From UBA4459 sp036351335 (lineage in GTDB: Bacteria; Bacteroidota; Bacteroidia; Bacteroidales; F082): a DNA stretch of 14,334 nucleotides. This document shows positions 6,754 through 14,266 of the stretch, piece after piece. Both the position numbers and the translations under genes were made by a program. Numbering within the stretch: position 1 is the stretch's first letter; every line of letters begins with the position of its first letter. A model generated the notes under the pieces. That model was given only the letters and a program-made list of their open reading frames with translations, was not told the origin of the DNA and made no database searches. The stretch lies in assembly GCA_036351335.1 (NCBI GenBank), contig JAZBOW010000262.1, forward strand, positions 1 through 14,334. The letters are read 5' to 3'.

Positions 6754-7959
6754 ATGACACATAAATTTGATCCGGCAACAGCCATACAAAACCTGAAACA
6801 ATTTGGTGAGTTTGGTGATGTAAATCCATCTATTACCGATTCGGCGACCTATACCTTCATGTCAGAAAACACAATGATTGATGCTTTTCATGGGGAGGCC
6901 CAGGGCTGCTTTTTATATTCACGCCACTGGAATCCATCCAATAAGTACCTGGCCGACGCACTGGCTGCGATGGAAGGAACAGAGTCTGCCTGGGTAACTG
7001 CATCCGGTATGGCTGCCATTACCACAGCGATATTGCAACTTTGTAATTCAGGGGATCATATTGTAACCAGCGTCACAACATACGGTGGCACCTTTGCTTT
7101 CCTGAAGAATTATCTTCAAAAGTTTAATATTGCTGTAACCTTCGTAAACATTACTGATCATGAAAGTGTAAAAAATGCCATACAACCGAATACCAAATTG
7201 CTGTATACAGAAAGCATGACAAATCCTATGCTTCAGATCTCTGACCTGCCCGAATTGGCGAAAATTACCCGTAGCAATGGGATACAACTGGTGGTCGACA
7301 ATACCTTTACACCAATGATCATCAGCCCGTTTATGTTAGGTGCCGATATTGTAGTATATAGCATGACAAAATTCATCAATGGTAAAAATGATTGCGTAGC
7401 CGGGGCGATTTGCGCTTCCAACGATTTTGTCAATGCCATTAGTGATGTGAATACCGGCACGGCCATGTTACTGGGCCCCGTATTAGACCCTTTAAGGTCG
7501 TCGAGTATACTCAAAAACCTGGCAACCTTGCATATCAGGATGCAAAAGCATAGCGATAATGCTGCCTATCTTGCAGAAAAGTTTGAAGAAATTGGGTTGA
7601 AATTTGTGTATCCGGGTCTCCCTTCCCATCCTCAGTACGAGTTATTTACAAGGCTCATGAACATTGAATATGGGTACGGCGGAATGATCGCTATTGATGT
7701 GGAAAAGGCTGAAAAAGCTGCACCATTTATGGAGCTTATGCAGGAAAGGGGCGTAGGTTACCATGCCGTAAGCCTGGGATATTTTAAAACCTTGTTCTCA
7801 AATTCAGGAAAAAGTACCAGCTCCGAAGTGCCCGAAGATATTCAGAAGGAGATGGGCTTGTCACCTGGCTTAGTAAGGTTTTCCGTTGGCCTTGATCACG
7901 ACATAGAGAATACCTTCGATATCATTAAATCATGCCTGGTTGATTTAAAATACATTTAG
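6754..7959 (+). CDS. PLP-dependent Cys/Met metabolism enzyme (cystathionine gamma-synthase / methionine gamma-lyase family)
   Basis: A 401-residue cytosolic fold-type I PLP enzyme acting on sulfur amino acids by beta/gamma-elimination or replacement. Visible landmarks: YSRHWNP (55-61, phosphate-contacting Tyr/Arg), ASGMAAI (83-89), Y110 of YGGT (stacks on PLP), E153 with TNP (156-158), D182 of VVDNTFTP (pyridine nitrogen), catalytic K206 in YSMTKFINGK, and R376 in RFSVGLD (substrate carboxylate). Length is normal for the family. The usual GH(S/G)D after the lysine is replaced by GKND (210-213), which is worth noting for specificity. I cannot tell lyase from synthase by eye, so no symbol is given. 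The start is the ATG at 6754, because the upstream TTG extension (22 residues) is not family-like. The secreted esterase follows 15 bases later, probably on the same transcript but without an obvious shared function. Confidence 0.9.
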   Translation: MTHKFDPATAIQNLKQFGEFGDVNPSITDSATYTFMSENTMIDAFHGEAQGCFLYSRHWNPSNKYLADALAAMEGTESAWVTASGMAAITTAILQLCNSGDHIVTSVTTYGGTFAFLKNYLQKFNIAVTFVNITDHESVKNAIQPNTKLLYTESMTNPMLQISDLPELAKITRSNGIQLVVDNTFTPMIISPFMLGADIVVYSMTKFINGKNDCVAGAICASNDFVNAISDVNTGTAMLLGPVLDPLRSSSILKNLATLHIRMQKHSDNAAYLAEKFEEIGLKFVYPGLPSHPQYELFTRLMNIEYGYGGMIAIDVEKAEKAAPFMELMQERGVGYHAVSLGYFKTLFSNSGKSTSSEVPEDIQKEMGLSPGLVRFSVGLDHDIENTFDIIKSCLVDLKYI

Positions 7960-7974
7960 CCTAAATATTGTGAC

Positions 7975-9381
7975 ATGAGAAGAATTTCATTTTTTCTTTC
8001 TCTCTTATTGCTCATCTGTTTTAACGGACAAGTTAAAAGCCAGGCAGTTTTTATAATTGATTCAGTTCCGGATTATACACCAGGAGAAGATTTTATATAT
8101 ATGGCCGGCGATTTTAATGGATGGAATCCGGGTGATGTAAACCACAAGATGACAAAGAATGATGACGGTTTGTGGGAGGCTGTGATCGACGGTTTTCCGG
8201 ATGGTATAACCATCAACTATAAATTTACCAGGGGCAATTGGGCAAATGTGGAAAAAGGTCCTGCCGGTGAGGAAATAGACAACCGTGCTTTTACATTTGG
8301 AAATGGCGATACCGTGCATGTCATTATTTATAACTGGGCCGACTTTGGTGGTGGAGGCAATTCGACGGCTGCTGACAATGTTACCATTATAGATGAGGAT
8401 TTTTATATACCTCAGTTGGAAAGAACGCGTCGTATATGGTTGTACCTGCCACCGGATTATGAAGCATCAAATGCTTTTTACCCGGTTCTCTATATGCACG
8501 ATGGGCAAAACCTATTCGATGAAATTACTTCATTTGCCGGCGAATGGGAAGTAGACGAAACTTTGAATAATCTAGCACAACAAGGATACCAGGTGCCTAT
8601 TGTAGTAGGTATCGACAATGGAGGCGCTTACAGGATTGATGAATTAACACCCTGGTATAACGAGGAGTATGATGCCGGCGGACAAGGTGATCAGTATCTA
8701 GATTTTATAGTGGAAACCCTGAAACCATACGTGGATGATCATTACAGGACATTGCCTGAACGTGAGCATTCTGGAATCATGGGAAGTTCACTCGGTGGCC
8801 TGATATCATGCTATGGCGCATTGAAATATCAACGTGTTTTTAGTAAATCAGGTGTTTTTTCACCAGCTTACTGGATCAATAATGACTCGATCTGGCATTT
8901 TGTTCATCAGTCAGGATACTCGGATGAAATATGGTTTTATCAGAATATTGGTGAAAATGAAGGTGCTATGAATATTTTAATGATGCAAACGATGGAGGAC
9001 AGCCTGCGTCAAATCGGATATGAATCGGTTGCTTCAAAAATTATTGATAATGGCGAACACAACGAACAAACCTGGCGAGATGATTTTGGCAACGCCTATC
9101 TCTGGTTATTTGCATCTTATGCCAATGATATTTCGGAACAACAGTCAATAAAACGCCTGGATTTTTATCCGAACCCGGTTAATTCAGGTATTATTCTTTA
9201 CAACCTTAAATTAAAACCTGAAGATACTATACGTTTTTTCAATATGAGGGGAGACCTAGTGCAAGAGCTTACAGGAATGTCAGGCTTCAGGCTGGAAATG
9301 AGTAATTTGAAAAGTGGTTCATATATCTTTAACGTACAAACCGCAGATACATTTTACACGGCAAAATTAGTTAAGCTTTAG
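7975..9381 (+). CDS. Secreted esterase with starch-binding-like domain and T9SS type A sorting tail
   Basis: A 468-residue secreted protein: signal peptide (1-23, ending KSQ), a CBM20/CBM48-like beta-sandwich (about 25-120; MAGDFNGWNP at 43-52 and NYKF at 81-84 are typical), a Gly-rich linker (124-130), a Fes/esterase-D type alpha/beta-hydrolase domain (about 135-385) and a C-terminal T9SS type A sorting domain (about 393-468, beginning near LDFYPNPVNSG). The predicted nucleophile is S272 in GSSLGG (270-275), and H362 in GEHNEQTW is the probable catalytic His. YMHDGQN (173-179) is a family signature. Substrate could be an esterified polysaccharide or an iron-siderophore-like ester; the sequence does not decide this. 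The protein is probably exported by T9SS to the cell surface or medium. Its last 11 bases overlap the 3' end of the convergent tudor-domain gene. Confidence 0.88.
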   Translation: MRRISFFLSLLLLICFNGQVKSQAVFIIDSVPDYTPGEDFIYMAGDFNGWNPGDVNHKMTKNDDGLWEAVIDGFPDGITINYKFTRGNWANVEKGPAGEEIDNRAFTFGNGDTVHVIIYNWADFGGGGNSTAADNVTIIDEDFYIPQLERTRRIWLYLPPDYEASNAFYPVLYMHDGQNLFDEITSFAGEWEVDETLNNLAQQGYQVPIVVGIDNGGAYRIDELTPWYNEEYDAGGQGDQYLDFIVETLKPYVDDHYRTLPEREHSGIMGSSLGGLISCYGALKYQRVFSKSGVFSPAYWINNDSIWHFVHQSGYSDEIWFYQNIGENEGAMNILMMQTMEDSLRQIGYESVASKIIDNGEHNEQTWRDDFGNAYLWLFASYANDISEQQSIKRLDFYPNPVNSGIILYNLKLKPEDTIRFFNMRGDLVQELTGMSGFRLEMSNLKSGSYIFNVQTADTFYTAKLVKL

Positions 9382-9913
9382 TGCCTCTATCACCAACGAA
9401 ATGGTCATCGGTATCAGCAAACAATACATTAAAACTGGTTAAGCTACCATAAACCCTGGTAATATATTGCTGTATAGCTACTTTCTCTTCATCGTCAAGA
9501 CCTTTTGAAGCATTTACTTTTTGCTCCATTACACGAAGCCGGTCGCGCAACATGACTATTTTGTGAAAAAAAGTATCGATAGGCATTTCTTTACTTTGTA
9601 GACCCGGTTTTCCTGGTAACAGCACTAATTTGCCACCTTTCCATTTGTCGGCAATGGTCACAATTTCCTGAATATCGCTGATGGAAGTGAGTAGTTTACG
9701 AAAAACTTTTTCAACTTTTTGAAAACTCAACAGGTCTTCTTCGGTGCTCCGGTAGTCCAGCACTTTTAGTTTGTCAAATGAACGTGCTATTGATTTAACA
9801 CCAAAATCTAAAAAAGTAATCTCATAATTATCATTGTACACCTGTATGACAACACCTTTGCCAAATTCAGGATGTTCCACCCGTGATCCAATTCCCAATG
9901 CAAGTTCTTCCAT
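9371..9913 (-). CDS. Small protein with UvrD/PcrA-type tudor domain
   Basis: A 180-residue soluble protein. Residues about 7-52 (GIGSRVEHPEFGKGVVIQV, then FGVKSIARSFDKLKVL) resemble the C-terminal tudor domain of UvrD/PcrA helicases, which contacts RNA polymerase, and also recall CarD-like folds. Here the domain stands alone, with no helicase attached. The rest is charged and mostly helical, with a probable coiled segment around 115-150. The ATG directly abuts the coaE stop codon (TAA then ATG, zero gap), so translation is likely coupled and this is the last gene of the leftward operon. Its 3' end overlaps the esterase gene by 11 bases tail to tail. A role in nucleic-acid or polymerase binding is inferred from the domain only. 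Confidence 0.75.
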   Translation of the reverse strand: MEELALGIGSRVEHPEFGKGVVIQVYNDNYEITFLDFGVKSIARSFDKLKVLDYRSTEEDLLSFQKVEKVFRKLLTSISDIQEIVTIADKWKGGKLVLLPGKPGLQSKEMPIDTFFHKIVMLRDRLRVMEQKVNASKGLDDEEKVAIQQYITRVYGSLTSFNVLFADTDDHFVGDRGTKA

Positions 9914-10501
9914 TTATCGTTTTATTAAATCGTTATGTATGTTCATTATCTGCGGAATTAAAAATTGTTGTCCATCATTATAAATGATCCTGTCTGACCT
10001 ATTATTTTTTTCGTTATCGGGTAACTGTTTGCCTGCCCTGGCATAAAACTGTTCCGAAGTTACGTTATCTCTTTGCATAACCCGCTTCATTCTTACCTCA
10101 CTGGGCGCTGTAACGTTTATGATCAGATCATAGTGATGTTCAAGCTGGTTTTCAAAAATAACCGCAGCTTCATGTATTGTGTATGAATACGCCTGATGCA
10201 GTTTCAGCCATTCATTATACCTTTTAAAAACGAGAGGATGGATGATTGTGTTGATCTGCCTGAGTGATTCCGGGTCATTAAAAACCACCTGTGCCAGTAA
10301 CTTAAAATCTACTTCGTTTTGCGCATTAAGAATCTGGTCTCCAAAATGTTTTTTTACGGCTTTTTTTACTTCCTCATCTCTATAAAGCAATTTAGCCTCA
10401 TAATCGGCATGAAAAACGGGAATGCCAAGAATGGAAAAAATCTTCACAACCGTGCTTTTTCCGCTGCCGATATTTCCTGTCAGGCCAACTTTGAGCATCA
10501 T
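9914..10501 (-). CDS. coaE: Dephospho-CoA kinase
   Basis: A 195-residue cytosolic enzyme for the last step of coenzyme A synthesis, phosphorylating the 3'-hydroxyl of dephospho-CoA with ATP. It shows the P-loop GNIGSGKS (9-16), the catalytic-Asp segment HADYEAK (D33), the CoA-site IIHP (86-89), EAAVIFEN (111-118, in place of the usual PLLFE segment), QRDN (143-146) and the late IIYNDG (172-177). I chose the ATG at 10501-10499 because it overlaps the ybbR-like stop codon as ATGA, a four-base overlap typical of translational coupling. The open frame runs 13 codons further upstream, but that part is inside the ybbR-like gene. A second ATG follows immediately. Association with yajC and ybbR is characteristic of Bacteroidota. 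Confidence 0.95.
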   Translation of the reverse strand: MMLKVGLTGNIGSGKSTVVKIFSILGIPVFHADYEAKLLYRDEEVKKAVKKHFGDQILNAQNEVDFKLLAQVVFNDPESLRQINTIIHPLVFKRYNEWLKLHQAYSYTIHEAAVIFENQLEHHYDLIINVTAPSEVRMKRVMQRDNVTSEQFYARAGKQLPDNEKNNRSDRIIYNDGQQFLIPQIMNIHNDLIKR

Positions 10502-11499
10502 TTGATGATTAAAAATTCTACATCGGTTGGCGTAATCCATTCATCCCTTACAAAGTCAGGTTTTTCAATAAGTATCAGATGCAGCCTTTTCGCGTTGTTA
10601 ATATCAGTTGGCCCTACTTCAGGTATTACTTTAAACTGGTTAGGCTGAATGTTTGAAAAATCTTTCTGTGCTACTTTAAAATTAACCTGCACGGTTGCCG
10701 GAAACGTCCTAACATTCTCAGACAATGCAGAAGCGTCAATCTCAATTTCAACGGAAGATTCGGTATAGCGTTCAACCCGCAATTGCACATTCACCTCTCC
10801 GGGTTCCATATTTAACAGGTCGGGAAGAGGATTATAGAGCTTAACCTGTATTGATTTATCTTCGCTAACCATCGCCAGTTTAAGCTTTTCAGTAAATACG
10901 TTCGTCATGGTATCAAGCACCGAAAGCGGCCCGAATACAGATACGGTTTGCGGACTGACAATCTCAGCTTCATATAAATCAAACTGGTCTCTAAAACCGA
11001 TTTCAAGTCTGCTTTTAACGCTTAACTCTTTAACAAGTAAGTCGTTTAACACAAATGAGAGTGTAGATTTTGACAAGAAAATGTCTGTCTCGTTAATATT
11101 GATATAGTTGGCCAGCTCCTGCGCAATTAGGCCTGTGTTGATAGAGTATTCATTGTCATTTGCTTTTTTTAACCTGTAATCAGCAAGGTCCAATTTTAGC
11201 AGGTTCATATTTTCGGTGATGTTCAATTTTAAAATATCGTAACCTCTTGCCTTAAAACCAATAACCAATGATGTATCAATTATTTTCGTAAGCCTTTTTT
11301 CAACCGGTACGTTTTTATAAGAGACTTTCACTTCGTAAGACACGTCATAGGAATCAGCCAGTTTAATAAGCAACCAGAAGAAAGAGGCAATAATAATACA
11401 GAGCAGAAAAATATAGTTGTCGCTCCGCTTCATGTGCCGGGTGGGGATGAGCAATCTCCTGTTATCAGGCCGCTGGTATGGTTTATTGGATTTTTGCAT
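10498..11499 (-). CDS. YbbR-like domain membrane-anchored protein
   Basis: A 333-residue protein with an N-terminal cytoplasmic tail, one transmembrane helix (about 28-47, containing the FFWLLIKL segment common in the family) and an extracytoplasmic region built of YbbR-like beta domains (about 55-320). In Firmicutes YbbR proteins (CdaR) regulate the c-di-AMP cyclase; in Bacteroidota the role is less clear and no cyclase gene is in view. The start could be the ATG at 11499 or the in-frame ATG at 11433 (Met23), which would put the helix nearer the N-terminus as in many relatives. A hairpin with a T-tract ends right at the upstream ATG, so choice of start affects whether that structure is an attenuator or a leader terminator. 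Confidence 0.88.
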   Translation of the reverse strand: MQKSNKPYQRPDNRRLLIPTRHMKRSDNYIFLLCIIIASFFWLLIKLADSYDVSYEVKVSYKNVPVEKRLTKIIDTSLVIGFKARGYDILKLNITENMNLLKLDLADYRLKKANDNEYSINTGLIAQELANYININETDIFLSKSTLSFVLNDLLVKELSVKSRLEIGFRDQFDLYEAEIVSPQTVSVFGPLSVLDTMTNVFTEKLKLAMVSEDKSIQVKLYNPLPDLLNMEPGEVNVQLRVERYTESSVEIEIDASALSENVRTFPATVQVNFKVAQKDFSNIQPNQFKVIPEVGPTDINNAKRLHLILIEKPDFVRDEWITPTDVEFLIIK

Positions 11500-11535
11500 A
11501 AAAAAACCGGAGCATAAAATTAATGAATACTCCGG
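11500..11535 (-). terminator. Intrinsic terminator or attenuator between yajC and the ybbR-like gene
   Basis: On the minus strand CCGGAG (11535-11530) pairs with CTCCGG (11512-11507). Three inner pairs (TAT with ATG, one G-U) extend the stem to nine pairs with an 11-base loop. Seven T residues follow at once and end at the ybbR-like ATG. This is the form of a Rho-independent terminator. Because the downstream genes continue in the same direction with tight spacing, it probably gives partial read-through rather than a full stop. Confidence 0.7.
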
Positions 11536-11560
11536 AATAATACTATTTGTAGTAAAATCT

Positions 11561-11878
11561 TTATTTGGTCTGTGCTATTTGCGTGTTATCCATCACAATG
11601 GCGCTTTTCTCCACTGTTAATTTCAGTTGATTGCCTACATCAATAATAACCGTTGTTTCTTTTACTTCAAGCACTTTCCCGTGTACCCCTCCAATGGTGA
11701 CCACTTTGTCACCTTTTTTCAGTGCTTCACGAAATTTCCTTTGTTCTTTTGTTTTTTTTGTTTGTGGCCTGATAAAGAAAAAGTAAAACACAACCAGTAT
11801 TAAAAATAAAGGTAATAATGATGTCCAGGTACTTCCACCTTCTCCGCCAATTTGTAATAGGATAAATAAATTTTCCAT
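11561..11878 (-). CDS. yajC: Preprotein translocase subunit YajC
   Basis: A 105-residue inner-membrane protein that associates with SecDF as an accessory of the Sec translocon. One transmembrane helix (about 20-36) leads into the signature FFFIRPQTKK (33-42), then a charged KKTKEQRKFREALKKGD segment and the conserved GDKVVTIGGVHGKV (56-69) of the small cytoplasmic domain. Length is normal. It lies 19 bases after the DUF1573 gene, in the same direction, and is followed by the terminator-like hairpin ahead of the ybbR-like gene. Confidence 0.95.
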   Translation of the reverse strand: MENLFILLQIGGEGGSTWTSLLPLFLILVVFYFFFIRPQTKKTKEQRKFREALKKGDKVVTIGGVHGKVLEVKETTVIIDVGNQLKLTVEKSAIVMDNTQIAQTK

Positions 11879-11897
11879 AGTTTTCTCTTATAATATA

Positions 11898-12359
11898 TTA
11901 TTGATTTTCAGGTAAAACCACATTGGCTTTAATACGAAGCTGGGTATTGTTAGGCTCGGTATTGGCCAGCACGGTAATTGTTTTATTTTGTATGCCTTTC
12001 CGGCGATGCGTATCAAAAGTAACTTCAATTTCGCCACCTTGACCGGGTTTAATAGGTTCTCTGGGGTATTTTCCAACCGTACATCCGCAACTGGTGCTCA
12101 CCTTGGTTATAAGCAATTCAGAACCGCCTGTATTATGAAATTGAAAGTTGTACGTAACTTTCTCACCCTGGATAACATCTCCAAAATCGTGGTTCACTTT
12201 TTCAAAAGAAATGACCGGTGAAGTGCCTAATTCAGCATGTTCAACTGCACTTTTGGTATTTTTTACAAGATCGGTTGAAACTTGTTTGTTGCTATTGTTC
12301 TCGCATGCCACAAGGCCAAATGCAAAAACTAAAATAAATAAAAAATGATTTCTTTTCAT
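11898..12359 (-). CDS. DUF1573 lipoprotein
   Basis: A 153-residue lipoprotein with signal peptide 1-18 and lipidated C19 (GLVACEN). The mature domain is an immunoglobulin-like DUF1573 fold, with FEKVNHDFGDV (52-62) and FHNTGGSELLITKV (74-87), then the signature SCGCT (C91, C93) and PGQGGEIEVTFDT (105-117). The biochemical role of DUF1573 is unknown; the CGC pair may be redox-active or bind metal. I chose the ATG at 12359 because it gives a proper lipoprotein signal. The frame extends 21 codons further upstream, but into the 3' end of the preceding gene. The position upstream of yajC is the usual one in Bacteroidota. Spacing to the preceding gene is 13 bases. Confidence 0.92.
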   Translation of the reverse strand: MKRNHFLFILVFAFGLVACENNSNKQVSTDLVKNTKSAVEHAELGTSPVISFEKVNHDFGDVIQGEKVTYNFQFHNTGGSELLITKVSTSCGCTVGKYPREPIKPGQGGEIEVTFDTHRRKGIQNKTITVLANTEPNNTQLRIKANVVLPENQ

Positions 12360-12372
12360 GGTATTAATCGTT

Positions 12373-13608
12373 TTATCTTCCGCTGCCAAAAATAGTAACA
12401 GAACCTTTATAAACAAAATCATCGTCAGGTTTTGTGTATCCCTGGCACTTTAATACATAAAAGTATACCCCATCGGGGAGGTTGCCGCCATCCCAGTCGT
12501 TCTTATAGTTATTAGATTCATGAACCACTCTGCCCCACCGGTTAAAAACGACAAGTTTGGAGCTTTTGTAATACTTTTCGAGCACATCGTAATTATCAAA
12601 CTCTGCTCTTTCATCTCCGCCACCACCCTGGTTTTCAGTAATGATGAAATAATCATTAACGCCATCACCATTCGGGGTGAACACATTTGGAATGAATAAA
12701 TCTACCAGGCGAACCAAAATATCTTTTACATAGGTTGTATCGCAGCCTTCCTGATTGTAGACAGTTAAGGATGCGTAATAGGTGGTGTCCCTGTTAATAG
12801 GGTTTCCATATGCGTGAACAGGCGCATATTGTGTAGTTGAAATGTCATCAAGGCACTGTGGGTAAAATGCGCTACCTTCATAGCAATCTCCATAATCCCA
12901 AAAATGATTGGAGATAGGAACTGTGTCTTCAGACAGATTTATAAATGTAAAATTCACATAAGGGTTTTCAATAAAGGCGGTATCAGGGTCGGTATAGATT
13001 TCAATCTCAGGATTATCATATGCTTCGGTTCGTATGGTATCCCACGCCGGGCAACCATGATTATCACGTACTTCAATGGTATATAACTGGTGTGCTTTTA
13101 ATCCGATAGCCATCGTTGAATCTCCAGGTGCCATTTGCAAGGGATTCACATTCCAGTAATAGTGGTATTGATCCGGTTCAAATTCACCAGTTGCAATTGC
13201 TTTTACTATGGCATTATTACCATTATCGTTGTCCCCGTTTGTACACGTTAACTGCAACTGCTCAAAGTTAATTTCAATAGGCGTGTGGGTGGTTACCTCG
13301 AAAGGCATGCTTGTGCATTCTTCCTGAGTGGTGTTATCGGTAATAGTTACAGTAAAACTTGCTGTTTCGGCTATTCGGGTTATGACTGTATTGCCCGTTT
13401 CGTCAAATAACTCCACTCCATTTTGCTTCCAAACATAGCTACTATTGTTATAAAACTGCGTGCTGAGCTCAAAATCGATATTTGGACAAACCGGCATGGT
13501 CTGAGAGATGCTGATATCGCAATCTAATTGTGCATTGGCTTTATTGCCAAATATGAGCAGCAAAGAAATTGTAAATAAGAATAGCAGTAATACCTTGAAA
13601 TACTTCAT
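12373..13608 (-). CDS. Secreted protein with PKD-like domain and T9SS type B (gliding-motility-associated) sorting domain
   Basis: A 411-residue exported protein: signal peptide 1-26 (ending ANA before Q27), two or three immunoglobulin-like repeats with paired Cys (C30, C41, C98, C122, C186), a PKD-like domain (about 205-300; FWDYGD at 236-241, C242 and C252), and the type B sorting domain (about 303-408). That domain begins LFIPNVFTPNGDGVND (304-319) and continues with FNRWGRVVH (355-363), DWDGGNLPDGVYFYVL (371-386) and a final KGSVTIF. Such proteins leave through T9SS and become cell-surface adhesins or matrix proteins. I chose the ATG at 13608 because the signal peptide starts there; the frame upstream runs into the preceding gene. 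Its place between a CoA-binding protein and DUF1573-yajC is unusual, since nusB is often found here. Confidence 0.9.
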   Translation of the reverse strand: MKYFKVLLLFLFTISLLLIFGNKANAQLDCDISISQTMPVCPNIDFELSTQFYNNSSYVWKQNGVELFDETGNTVITRIAETASFTVTITDNTTQEECTSMPFEVTTHTPIEINFEQLQLTCTNGDNDNGNNAIVKAIATGEFEPDQYHYYWNVNPLQMAPGDSTMAIGLKAHQLYTIEVRDNHGCPAWDTIRTEAYDNPEIEIYTDPDTAFIENPYVNFTFINLSEDTVPISNHFWDYGDCYEGSAFYPQCLDDISTTQYAPVHAYGNPINRDTTYYASLTVYNQEGCDTTYVKDILVRLVDLFIPNVFTPNGDGVNDYFIITENQGGGGDERAEFDNYDVLEKYYKSSKLVVFNRWGRVVHESNNYKNDWDGGNLPDGVYFYVLKCQGYTKPDDDFVYKGSVTIFGSGR

Positions 13609-13652
13609 TATCAAAAACAAAATGTGATTTATTGAAGTTGAAAAAAACATGG

Positions 13653-13660
13653 CAAAAGTA
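13653..13660 (-). promoter_or_regulatory. Candidate -7 box for the T9SS type B gene
   Basis: On the minus strand TACTTTTG matches TAnnTTTG, 44 bases before the ATG at 13608 and within the 92-base gap after the CoA-binding gene. No good -33 element is visible. It suggests that the T9SS gene and the yajC cluster can be transcribed separately from the CoA-binding gene. Confidence 0.45.
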
Positions 13661-13700
13661 TAAATAAATCGTGTAATGATAATAAGAACTTCATTTGCAC

Positions 13701-14078
13701 TTAAAAAGTATTTGTATCCAGTAAAATCAACGTGCAATATTCCACTACCGAGATATTATTTTTAGCTGCAAGTTCAAACAATTCAGGGTTTTCAGTACCC
13801 GGGTTGAAAATGATCCGTTTTGGCTTTAAATTCAATATATATGGATAATATTGCGTCTGGTTTCTTGGGCCCAGATATAAGGAGATCGTATGAATGTCTT
13901 TATAATCAGGCGTTCCTGTCTGTATGTCAACGTCCAGAACTTTCCCCTCTTTTAAGCCAACTGATACCACCGGATGTCCATATCCCCTCAGTTTTACAAT
14001 GGCTCTGTTCGCGAATCTTTCTGGCTTAATACTGCCGCCCAGCACAAGAGTTTTTTTCTTTTCGTTGTTTTGCTGCAT
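13701..14078 (-). CDS. CoA-binding (Rossmann-fold) domain protein
   Basis: A 125-residue single-domain cytosolic protein of the CoA_binding_2 (YccU-like) type. Landmarks are KTLVLGGSIKPERFANRAIVK at about 9-29 (nucleotide-binding first loop with the Arg-Tyr/Phe-Ala pattern), GHPVVSVG (34-41), the conserved segment IHTISLYLGP (61-70) and IIFNPGTENPELFELA (90-105) near the C-terminus. The family binds CoA or a related nucleotide; the cellular role is not established. The ATG at 14078 is preferred, since it places the first strand in the usual position; the frame extends 14 codons further to 14120 but would run through the promoter box. It is divergent from clpB. Confidence 0.88.
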   Translation of the reverse strand: MQQNNEKKKTLVLGGSIKPERFANRAIVKLRGYGHPVVSVGLKEGKVLDVDIQTGTPDYKDIHTISLYLGPRNQTQYYPYILNLKPKRIIFNPGTENPELFELAAKNNISVVEYCTLILLDTNTF

Positions 14079-14096
14079 AAAATGAAAATATGCTTG

Positions 14097-14128
14097 CGAA
14101 AGTAAGATTTTATTTATCACACAAGCAA
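14097..14128 (-). promoter_or_regulatory. Promoter for the CoA-binding gene
   Basis: On the minus strand TACTTTCG (14104-14097) is a close variant of TAnnTTTG, 18 bases before the ATG at 14078. TTG trinucleotides at 14128-14126 and 14124-14122 lie 21 and 17 bases further upstream, close to the 19-base spacing typical of a Bacteroidota -33 element. This is the best two-part promoter in the window. Confidence 0.55.
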
Positions 14129-14186
14129 TGCGTCTTACATTCTTCTTAACTCTCTATAAATCAAGCCAAAATGGCAGGTCCTTAAA

Positions 14187-14245
14187 AAATATTCTGACAA
14201 TATTTCCTGAAAAGGCGTCTTTTTTGCATTGGTCAGTTTTTTGAC
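14187..14245 (+). promoter_or_regulatory. Two inverted repeats in the clpB upstream region
   Basis: AAATATT-CTGAC-AATATTT (14187-14205) and GTCA-N6-TGAC (14232-14245) lie 22-80 bases before the clpB ATG. Both contain a TGAC element. Heat-shock genes are often controlled by repressors acting on such repeats, so these are candidate operators. No CIRCE (HrcA) or CtsR box is recognised, and no clear -7 box was found for clpB. The rest of the 14079-14266 intergenic region shows only the divergent promoter described separately. Confidence 0.3.
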
Positions 14246-14266
14246 ACTACTGAAGAAAAAAATATC

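Noticed and set aside
11888..12076. 62-codon minus-strand frame overlapping the DUF1573 gene
   Set aside because: It lies in another frame of the same strand within DUF1573, whose lipobox and SCGCT motif fix the true frame.
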